Source of the DNA: Ophiodon elongatus
Lineage: Eukaryota > Chordata > Actinopteri > Perciformes > Hexagrammidae
Length of the DNA: 64,000 nt
Assembly (NCBI GenBank): GCA_016806645.1
Contig: JACSYO010001326.1
Coordinates: 247,501-311,500, forward strand
Direction: 5' to 3'
The translations under genes and the position numbers were made by a program. Below the pieces are notes generated by a model. That model saw only the letters and a program-made list of their open reading frames with translations, was not told the DNA's origin and made no database searches. Shown here piece after piece: positions 50,144 through 60,745 of this stretch; position 1 is the stretch's first letter; each line of letters begins with the position of its first letter.

Positions 50144-51062
50144 TCTGAGCTTCTAGTCTCAAAGAAATAAGCGGTTTTCCTCCTAATAACTGCTTCACCG
50201 GCCAGTAAAAGCTCTTCTTTGGATTTTGGACAGAAAAAGCACAAAACCCTGAAAGAGGCCGATGGCGTTGATGTCGTCCGGTCACGAGCGGCACACGTAC
50301 GTACGAACACGCCACAATCATGCCGGGGTGTCGATGCTCAGCGTTAGTGTCATGGTCTCCACGAGGATACTCTTCAAAACATTAATCATTTTATGTTACA
50401 CCTAGTCATCTTCTCGGTTTCATAACTTATTTTAAAGATGTAAAAAAAAAAAAAACTAAAATAAAAATTGCATTAGTGGCGACGACAAAATAAATCTAAC
50501 ATGTAGTGCGGTTTTTTTTAATATTTTTTTGCGCTTCAGTATTTAAATAGCTAGATGTTTTCTGCCCCCCCCCCACAAAAAATACAAATTTCAAGCGTAA
50601 ACAGTGAAAGAAAACGAAGCCGAGAGCTTTAAAGAGGATGTTGTTGGACACGCAGCTTTGTAAGGTTCATTAATAAGATGTCAGTACCACAGGCTCGTTC
50701 CAATTAGTGCACAGTGAGTGGAGGAGGGAGGGGGGAGGGGGGAGGGGGGATGGGGGGGCACCTGTACACTCAGGTGCAACCGACCACACAGGTACGAAAA
50801 ATGGAATGAAAGACAACAAAAAATGTACAATCAGACAAGCTGCCCTGCAGAGAGGAGCAGATTTCAAACTCTGCACACCCAAAACTAAAAAAAACAACAA
50901 AAAAAAGAAAACGTTAAAAGAAAAATATTTCCAAAAAAAGCACAACATTAAGTTTTTTTTTTTTTGTATATCCTACATCCAGCTCGATAGCGACATTAAT
51001 AGTTCAACAAGATCAATATATTTTTTATAATCATTTTAAGGTACCTCTTATATTTTTCTGAG

Positions 51063-51102
51063 TATTTACAACTGTACAAGCAAAGCACACACTTCAAAGT
51101 GC
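51063..51102 (-). promoter_or_regulatory. Pumilio-type element and GCACTTT seed match in the 3' UTR
   Basis: On the minus strand TGTAAATA (51063-51070) matches the Pumilio recognition element, and GCACTTT (51096-51102) matches the miR-17 family seed; its GCACTT core matches the fish miR-430 seed. They lie 25 nt apart in the part of the region that looks most like conserved 3' UTR. Function is inference. Confidence 0.35.
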
Positions 51103-52312
51103 ACAAATTTAATACAGTATCGACTAGTTTTGCATTTACAAGGTTTATGTTTCTCCCCTCCCCCCAAAAAAAACAACCTGAAACTACAAGAAACAAAAAC
51201 AATCGAAACGATTCTTTTTCGTACATTTTACAAAACATAAAGGGAACAGAAAGAAAACGCTGCTAGATTTGTACTTTCTCTTTCTTTCTCTCTCAGTAAG
51301 ACTCGTAACGTCCGACTAAATATTTTCTACGCGTCACGCTTTGTTAACATTTCGGGGATTTTTTTTTTTGTGTGAAAAGAAATAAACTCTATGCTTGTCT
51401 TGTATAAAAGTTAAGGCAAAGTCATTTTCAAGTTTAAATAAAATTCAAGTTTCTCAAACACTGGATGGAATTATTTTTTTTTTTACATTTTGCGTGTTTA
51501 TATATATATCTTTATATATATGGATATATATATATATATAGATATATATAGATATAGAGATCTTGATGCATCTCTATTTATTTTCTTCTCCCTAAAAAGA
51601 AAACTTAACGATATTTCTCATGGAATAATAAACAGCATTGGTTTATAAATAAGTGGATATGGTGCATTTTCATCTTTTACCATTTCCACCGATGAGAAAA
51701 AAAAATTAAATCGACTCATCCAAGTGCATCTCAGTCCTTCAAAAAAAAAAAAAAGAAAAAAGATTTCCAAAAAAATACAATTTTTCTTTCGCAAATTCGA
51801 GATTTCGCGTCCAAATCAAAAAGCAGCTTTGAGCAGGAGTAAAGGCTTTTTTTTTTTTGTGTGTGTGTGTATGTGAAGCTTCCCCCTCTCCAGATGGGCT
51901 GTTTTCTCGTAGTGGGATTACCCAGAATGCTTCTTGTTGCAGGAAGACTTGTAGGTTTTTCTTTCCCCTCAAAAAAAACAACAAAAAAACCAAACAGACA
52001 TTGTGTATAGTACAGTGCTTTTTTTTTTTTTTTTTTGTTTGAAGGGTGTTTTGCATCTGAGGTGACAACTTTTAAAAAGATTAAACCCGAGCACTCGACT
52101 GATGATCAGGGAGGGGAAAAAGGTCTGGTACGACCCCCCCTCCCCCCTCCCCAAAAAACTTAACTTGACGTTTCATAATTGCAGTTCTATCGTTTCAAAA
52201 CTCGCATACTAACCTTTTTTTAAATCATTTCGCCAGCAGATTACATTTTTAGAATACAGTAAAACATCCAGACTTGGTTGGTTATCTGCCACAGTGGCTG
52301 CTACAGAAGACA

Positions 52313-52412
52313 GACCTCCCGACCCAAGCTCCTCCCCCCGACCCAAGCTCCTCCTCCTCCTGACCCAAGCTCCTCCTCCTCCCGACCCAAGCTCCTCCTC
52401 CTCCCTGACGCC
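52313..52412 (+). repeat. CCTCC/GACCCAAGCTCCTCC tandem repeat
   Basis: Four to five units of roughly 25 bp, C/T-rich, within the inferred LARP4B 3' UTR. Confidence 0.85.
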
Positions 52413-52528
52413 TCGATTCTTTCTACCTCACTCCGACATAAAGGCAGGACGCTGTTCCACCGGCCTCCCGACGCCACGGGCCCAAAACAGTGAAGCAGTA
52501 AGAAGAACTGCGTGCTTTGGCCTATCTT

Positions 52529-52582
52529 CATACACACACACACACACACATATTTATATATATATATATATATATATATCTA
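52529..52582 (+). repeat. compound (CA)n(TA)n microsatellite
   Basis: A short CA run followed by TA. Confidence 0.9.
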
Positions 52583-53875
52583 TATGTGTGTCTATAAACT
52601 GGAACTAGAAGGAACTGACGAGGGAGCGTGCTGACAGAAACAACCCGAGGGGTAAAGACTCGCCGCTGAGGAAGACGGGGGCGCTGAGCGTCTCCCCCCC
52701 GGAGGACGGGCTTCCTGCTCTTGTCCGCCTGTTTGCCGAACGCCTGAATCTTTAGAGCGGATGTTTGGTTCGACTCCCAACAAAATATCCCTTTTCACGC
52801 TCCAACATGGCAAACTACATTCCAGAAAAGAACAAAAACAAACTCCGCCCCCCCACACACTCAACGTTTAGTAAAAACATTCTATTCAACCGTCTCACTT
52901 CCTGTATTTCTCGAGCACTCCTTCAATGAAAACCGTCACCGACACAGAACCAGAGGCCAAAAATCCAAACCACTGCACGCCCAGAAGAACTTCAGCAAAA
53001 CAAAAGTTAATTAGCCGTCAAGAAAAGTCATGTGACGCTGCAAAAAAACAACAAAAAAACAACGTCGGTCCTTCACTAGTGTGTTCAGGCATCCACAAGG
53101 CACGACGACACGACACAAAAGAGGTTTCAGCGAGATGCGTGTTGCAGAGTTGACTTTGCTCCTCTTCCCTTGACGTGACTTACACAATCAATTCCCTTTT
53201 GTTTGTGGTTTTGTTTCTCCCCCGTTTCAGTTGCTATAATCGAATCTGACCCGCGAGTCTGAAGAAAACAGTGCAAACGAAGTTCTGTTCGACGTGAAAT
53301 CAAGTTGGGTTTTTTTTTCTCTTCTAAATGAGCAACAGGGTTCGACGTCTAGCACCAAAACCTCGAGGAGAGATCACCCCGCCGCCGCCTCTCCGCACCG
53401 AAGCTACGAACTCGTGCCGCTGTTCGGTGCTTGGACGCCGCCTCCTCCTCCTCCGCGTGGCGGGTAACCGCGGGAAACGGGCCGAGCATCCGAACGGCGT
53501 CTGGATTTTCCTCCGAAAACGAACCTCCGTTTTGTGGTCACAGCTGGACTTTCAGTTCAGCCTCTTCCTCTGACCGTATGTGCCTGCTGATCGTTTAATT
53601 CCACAGTTGTTGTTTTTTTTATTTATTTATTTTTTTTAAATAGGAAATTAAAGGAGAGCTTTCTCCGCTTTTCCCATAAAATGTAGCCCCCCCCCCCGAC
53701 TCATTAAACGCAGCCAGCAACTAAACAAAAACACCTTCCACCTAATTTGTCTTCAAGCAAAAAACACTTTTGGTTGCGGGTTATTTGTCCGACGCTAAAA
53801 ACAAACAAACAAAACAACAGCGCTGATATCACATCACGGCCGTTAGACACGAGCTACGAGCAATGTTAGCAAACA

Positions 53876-53877
<2 letters not shown>

Positions 53878-53952
<75 letters not shown>
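53878..53952 (+). repeat. (TA)n microsatellite
   Basis: About 37 TA units. Confidence 0.96.
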
Positions 53953-53958
<6 letters not shown>

Positions 53959-54723
53959 AAAACCACACAGCAGAGGGAGGTGATCAGAGGGAGTGGTTAT
54001 CGTAGCGATAATTCGCAGACAAAAGCTGAGCCGCTGGAAACTAAACAAAACAAGCAAAATTTCATCGAGTGTAAATAAATCTGCAAAAAAAATAATTCAG
54101 TTTGAGGCGATTTACACCAAAAGGATCCGAGTCTCGGTGAGATTTAGATGTCACGTCTTGCATATGGATTTGAATATGTATTAAAAAACATCTGCTGATT
54201 ATGACCCATAATGAAGCTACATAAAGTTGCACAACGGTGCCACTCAACATGCAAACAAACCCCTCACTATGAGAGCCAAACACGGTGGAGTCTGTTGTAC
54301 GCACGCTTTCCCATCATCCACTTGGGGAGGGGAGGGAAGGGGGGGGGGGGGGCGGGGCTTCCAACAATGCCCCACTGACTGATCTAATCGCCATTCGAAC
54401 AGAATGAATCAACTTCAGTGTCGTCTGTGTCGACTTACAGGCCGACACAACGACGCAATGCAACAAAAAGAAAGAGGAGAAATTAAACGGAAATAAAAAA
54501 AAAAAAGCGAATAAATAAGAATAAAAAGAATGCAACGGTGCTCTACATGCACAGTAAAGTGCTTTTTGTCTGCAAGCCCTGATCCAGAAAAGAAGGCGTC
54601 CTCTATTCTCTTTGTGACTGGTGATTCGGGGATATAAGTATTGAGTAGCCCTGACTTATATTTCCTTTTTGTTGGATTTAACCGCATCTGTGGAGCGTAG
54701 TGGGGGGGTTGGAGGACTCTGCC

Positions 54724-55044
54724 CTACTGCGGGGACTTGGGCGGGGTGTGGTGGGGATCTTTGCTGGGGGTTTTCCCTGGGTGTGGGGGCGGGGAGGCCC
54801 ACCGCCCGGCCGGCCTCCGAGCCTCCCTCGGGGGCCTGACGCCCGCCGAGCCGGGTTTGGAGGCGGGGTATGTCTCTCTGGCCTTGGCCTCCCCCGTCGG
54901 GGCGGCGGCGTCGGGGCACTTCCTCTCCTCGCCCGCGGGGGCAGCGCAGGCTGGCTTGGCTTCCTTCGGGGGCGGCGGTTGCTGAGACGTCGGGGAGTCC
55001 TTCACCCGCTGGCAGATCTCAGCGTAGGAGGGCTTCCTCAGCTC
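54724..55044 (-). CDS. larp4b: larp4b terminal coding exon and stop
   Basis: 321 nt including TAG. It starts ELRKPSYAEICQR, joins in phase to NGAAT in the previous exon, and ends with PPKSPQ, the same terminal residues as human LARP4B. Between these ends it is rich in Pro, Ala, Lys and Arg and very high in GC. The acceptor GCTCAG follows a run of AAC repeats in the intron. Confidence 0.93.
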   Translation of the reverse strand, partial: ELRKPSYAEICQRVKDSPTSQQPPPPKEAKPACAAPAGEERKCPDAAAPTGEAKARETYPASKPGSAGVRPPREARRPAGRWASPPPHPGKTPSKDPHHTPPKSPQ

Positions 55045-57887
55045 CTGAGCAGGAAAACAACAACAACAACAACAACAGTGATTTTATGTTTCACAAAACC
55101 CACATTTTGGTGTTCAGACAGCATTTCGACTGTTTCCTCCATCCTCTCATCCCACGGGCCCTTCGGGGCTCCTGTTCACACCTACACTCGTCTTCCTCTC
55201 ATCCCGTTTCATCAGCTGCAGGTTTTAACACTCTGCTCGTGTTTCACTGCGACGCTAAAGAAACAAAGCCGAGGGGAGGTTCGGTTGTCTCTCCTTAAAG
55301 AGACTCCATTTTCTTCAGGAACCTCGTGTTCTTAATTCTAAATAATACAAAAAAAACCTCCTTGCAGTTGTTACAAGTAATTATTTTCAGACTTAAGCTT
55401 GTATTCGTTTTCCACAGAAAATGCACAACTTTTGGTTTCCCCGCCCCCGCAGGAGCCGACATCAATCAACCGAAATCAATGCGGGACGCCGCAGAATTAA
55501 TTAATTAATTCACCTTCTTTTGTTCATGATGAGATTGATTCGTCTGAGAGGAGAGAGGAGAGAGGAGAGAGGAGCGTTTAAGAGGAAGGGCTGAGGTGAG
55601 ACAGGAGGCGGGGGGGAGGGAGGATAAAGAAGGAATCAATACTGACTGTGGCAGCTCCGTTGACTTGCACTGATTTGCTTGCAGTGGACAGCGTGCCGGG
55701 GACTCGCTCCACAGACAGCTGCACCTCCTTCGGCTTCACCTCCGTCACCTTCACCTCCCTGGACCAACACAAAGCAAGCCGGCAACCACATCAAACTAAC
55801 AGCGGTGACATGTATGGTACACGTGAATGTAACGACACTCAGGGAGTCTGTTAGGAACATCTAAAGAGAGAAGAGGGACGTGGTCATGACACCAGACATT
55901 TAGTTTTCACATGAATATAAAATAAATATTAGCGAGTAAATTATGAGCTGTTTAACTACAATCTTTTATTTACTAATCATTAGAATTGTGTGCTTTTATG
56001 CAAACAACCACTATAGATGGCTTTAGTTCTATCAAAAGTTTGTATCTTAAATTCCAGTTCTTCGTAACACATGACGCGTGTGAGTGGTTGTCGCGCTGCA
56101 GTAGTGTAATTAGTATAATTAATAAGTATTTTGTTGAGCGCTCAGCTTCCAGCCAACAAAAGCTGCTTAAAGACAGAAACAGACCGACCGACCGTGAGCT
56201 ACACTTCAGATTCAGCCCGTGTGGTTCTTACGCTGCTGGGAGGGAGGGGGCGGGGCTGTGTGGCGTGCCGGCGGCCGGGGTCAAGGTCGGGGCCGAGGTC
56301 GTCGGGGTCGGGGCGGTCGGCGAGGGCTGGAAGCTCGTGGGCATCGGGGAGGCGGCGGACCGGAGAGGCTCCTTGGGGCCCGCTGGAGAGAGCGCTCCTC
56401 CGGTACTGGAGTCGGCACTGACGTTCTGCAAAGAAGATTTAAACCTGAGTTAGTCGTCTGTTTACCTTTTTATACGACGGAAATATTGAGGGAAGTAATA
56501 TTCTTGCAGCTTTTACTGCTGAATTCTTGCTGTACTAAATTACAGAAACTTAAAAACAGATCTTTTAATAAAAGGGGACAGTGTGTAACATTTAGGGGGA
56601 GGGGGGGGGTTATTGTCGGATATTGTATATAATATAAAAAAAACTAAGTTTTAATCAGAGTATAATCACCTGAAACTAAGAATCGTTAGCTTAGAAAAAG
56701 CCATTTATAGCTACGGAGAACGGACACTGGCCGTTCACGTCTTCTGAAACCCGATATTAAAGACACACAACATAAGAGTCGCTCATAGTTGTAATAAAAT
56801 CCTCAACATTCGTTTGCAACTTCCCACAAACCACCAGATGCCACTGAGACCGACACACTGTTCCTTTAAATCACAGGACGACACGTGGATGCGGTTGCCC
56901 AGGTAACACGTGGAGAACACAAGGAGCGGTCCTCACCCGTTCCTTGGCGTTGCCGACGACGACGCTGCTGGCCAGCCGGTTGTCGAACACGTCGTCGGTC
57001 TTCAGCTGGCCGGCCGCTCCGGGCAGGGGGGGGAAGCTGGAGAGGCCCAGCTCAAAGCTCGGAGACGGGGGTTTGGGGGGGGGAGGCGGCGACTGAGGCG
57101 TCACTCTCTACGCGGCGGCAACAAACACAGAGTCAGCGAAAAACTCAAGAGGGAGGGGGGAGAGGGGGGAGAGGGGGGAGAGGGAGGGGGGGGGGTCTCT
57201 ACGAGCTCAAAACAGGAAGTAAAAACGTGACAGGATGAGTCTGAATCCTGCTTCCGTGGTTTTTCTCCCCGTTCGTCGCTCCGTAAAGAGGAAGGTGAGG
57301 AAGGTGAACTCGGACCAAAGCTACGTTGGAATGACGAGGAAGACAAAAAAAAAAAAAGTACTTACTGTAAACTTTTCGTCCCTCTTTTTCCTAGAAGCAG
57401 AAACATTTTTCCTTTAAGAGAGAGAACACTTCAATTTACAAACATCCGTTCTATTCTGAGACAACGACTTCAGAACTGACTCTAATTTGACCTTTTAAAT
57501 AAAATGCTGAAGCAGAAAAAGGTCAGGCCACATTAATATTATATTATTTTGTAGAATTAGATTCCAGATTGTTTCCAGAGCGTTATGTCCCAAAAAGTCA
57601 AAATGTAAAGGAAAAAAAAAATCTGTTTTTATCCATTGAAATATTTTGCTTCAATCCATATTTGTTGGTGTTTAGCCTTTTAAAAGCAAAATGTTCAGGG
57701 AGGCAGCACAGACGTGTTATAGTCAATAAAGAAAGTTGATTTAAGAAAAAAATAATTGTTTAATCCTGGGAATCACTTTATACAAATTGAGGATTAACAT
57801 TTTTTTTAGGGTAATGATGTCATCAAATATGATGACACACATTCAAAACTTCCTTTGGAAGAAACCTCAATAGAATCGATTGAGAGA

Positions 57888-57941
<54 letters not shown>

Positions 57942-59163
57942 TCAATACAGACCAAGTTTCCTGAAAAAGTAATTAATTTTTTTGTTTTATAAGCTCAACT
58001 TTCCAGATTTACTCATTTGAAATTGATGAAGCTTATTGTGGCTTTTGAACCGTTTTTTTTTTTATTCAACATAACGAAATACAAATGTAATTTTGATCAA
58101 AGACAGAAACATTTTCATTACTTAAGTGAAACTAAACAGTTCAGAAACTGCGTGCTGATGTTTAGTGTCACAACCAGTTTGTCAACGGTCATTAAATCTA
58201 GATTTTAAAAGCTCTACTGTTTTAAATTGTAGCGATTGACGCTCAGTGTGGTTAAAAAGATTGTTGTTTATCTACCAGGTAAGAATGTACGTGTATAATT
58301 AAACTTCTCTCAGAATAATTAAAACCATGTTTCGTGGTACAAAGCGGTACTTCGGAGCCGGGCCCTACCTTCCTCGGCCGATACCCAGGGAGTAGTCGGG
58401 GGTCGTGGGCTCGGTCACCCGCCCCGTGCCCACGGTGTCCCGGCGGGGGAAGGCCGCGGTGGAGGGTAACCGGGTCCGGGGCTGGCTGGCGGGGAGTCGC
58501 GTCGGCGGACTGCTGCGGACCCCGTTGAGCCGCTCGCTGGGGAAGCTGGGGAAGAGGCCCGGGTTGTCAAGGAGACCCGCGCTGCGGTCCACCGTGGGGA
58601 TGGCCGGCCTCAGGTGGGGTTTACTGTGGTTCCTGAGGGAGGCGGGGACACGTCGGTCAGTCAGGAGAAAACTACTCTACTCAGACATTTAAACAGGATT
58701 AAATGGACTTTGGGATTATAAAATAAGATAAAATAAGATATGATCTCATAAAATACCAACTTTACTGTAAAACAGATACAAAATATGAGATTATGCCAGA
58801 AAATCCGAATAAAAAAATCACTTTTCTTTGAAGTGATTCAAGCAGGTTTACAACATAACAACATTTTCTATTGGCAGGATTTGCTCGTTTTCCTGCACTT
58901 TTCCTTAAACGTTGAAAGAAGCCGCGGGTATGAACCTGTTCCTGGGCGAGTAGTGTCTGACGGTGAGGGGGGACGTCGCTGGTTTGAAACTGTGTGATGT
59001 GGTGAAACCATTGATGAACTGGTTGTTGTGAAATGGTGCAACCTGGAGAACAAGGAGAAATATAGTTTCACAGGGTGCCAAAACATCAAGTCAAAAAGAA
59101 GATATTTAGTTAACAAAGGTTGTTTGTAATGAGAGGAAAGTGGGGAAAAGGGAATAAATACAG

Positions 59164-59194
<31 letters not shown>

Positions 59195-60668
59195 TAACAA
59201 TAACAATAATGATGCATTTTATTTGTAATGCACTTTTCATTCAAAAGGATCTGAGTGCCACAGAGCCAGTACATAGTTAAAACAGACTATAATAAAAAAG
59301 AAATAGCTTTTTCTTTTTTTTATAGATCCCGAAAACAACCAATTCTGGGAGGCATTTACAAGATACTAAAAAAAAAAAAATACAATCTTCACAACTAGTT
59401 CGTATTCAACTGGATGTGAAACTAGAAATAAGTAGTAAAAAAAAAAAAAAAAAAAAACTTGTTTAAATGTACATTCTCGTCACATCACGTCTCGCCTGCA
59501 GGTCAGAGCTACTGTGTGAATGTGTGCGTGTCCTCTGGACTCGTACCAGCGTGGGGTCGATGAAGCTGTGTGTGGCCGACCAGGCCTGCGGCGTGATGAG
59601 GCTGTACAGGGGGAACTGCTGCTGGGGGCTGTACACCGGGGGGATGTAGTAGGACGTGTAGCGCTGCTGGGCGTACGGGTTCACCTCCACCGGCCGGTAA
59701 CCGTTCTTTGGCATGAAAGTGTTGATAGCGATCGCCTTCGCCTTTATCCTCGCCTGGGGAGTCAGAATAGAGGGGGGGGGAGGAGAGGAGGGGGGGAGGA
59801 GGAGGAGGAGAGGGGGGGGGTTAGCACCAGCCAGCAGGACATCGAGATGTACATTTATACGCTTCTTCTGCACACTTCAGTGAAGAAGCAACTCTTTCCT
59901 TCTTAAATAAAATATGTTTTAGGATAAAATGAAGATTTATTCATCCCGAGGGAAATTGTTGTGAAACCGTTGCAGTACAAAGAGAAAAAATAAAACATAT
60001 AAACAATAAAGATGAGCAATAAAAAAAAAAAGGCACAAAAATCAAAACAGAAGCGTAAACGTTGTTGACGGTGGACGTCATGAACAGAAGTCACAAAGTC
60101 AGCAGTTGTTGCTGCCAATAAATGTATCTACAGATTTTAATTATTTAAACTGTGTAAAATGGATGAATATATTCAGTAGTAATTCACAGGTGAAATTAAC
60201 AATAACCTAATGATTAACGTTCATTTACAAATATGGATGAAATTAAAGGAAATTGGGTGAATGGAAACAAAAGTCTGCTGAAATTTGATTTAAGAAAAAT
60301 AAACTTTATGAGTAAAAAGTGAAGAATTGTAGTTTTATCTCGCTCTGAGTCTGCACTTAGCTCCCTCTTTTCCTTTGTTTAATTAGCCCTTTTATTAAAT
60401 ATGCATTTGTGCCATTAGTTTAATGCTCGTCACTGAGTCGCAAACACGCTGCCTGACAAAGATTCATTCATGTTTTCACCTGAATTTAAGTAACATCATC
60501 GGCAATAAATTTAAGTTTTGTGGCGCGTTCATCCGTGAATGTGGAAAACAGAAGTTGGTTTCGTGTTCGTCAACAGGAAGTAGCACATGAAGAGGGATAT
60601 TCATTCTGTGGCGTTAACGGGGATCTTCATCTCTAATGAAAAGTCTACTATTTAAAAGACTCTAAACG

Positions 60669-60745
<77 letters not shown>

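Larger units (their letters stand above)
47560..54723 (-). other. larp4b: probable larp4b 3' untranslated region
   Basis: Downstream of the TAG there is no further coding sequence. On the minus strand the region is AU-rich with U and A runs, as long vertebrate 3' UTRs are, especially 50.9-51.7 kb. Minus-strand AATAAA signals occur at 53618-53632 (overlapping), about 51571-51580, 49392-49407 and 47575-47580, so several 3' ends are possible. The most distal has a T-rich downstream tract. The stretch contains a MITE-like element (49736-50143), a 48.35-48.56 kb minisatellite, a 52.3-52.4 kb C/T-rich repeat and an AT microsatellite. The true end cannot be fixed from sequence alone. Confidence 0.5.

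Noticed and set aside
54700..55335. Plus-strand 211-codon Gly-rich frame
   Set aside because: It is the antisense shadow of the GC-rich LARP4B terminal exon.
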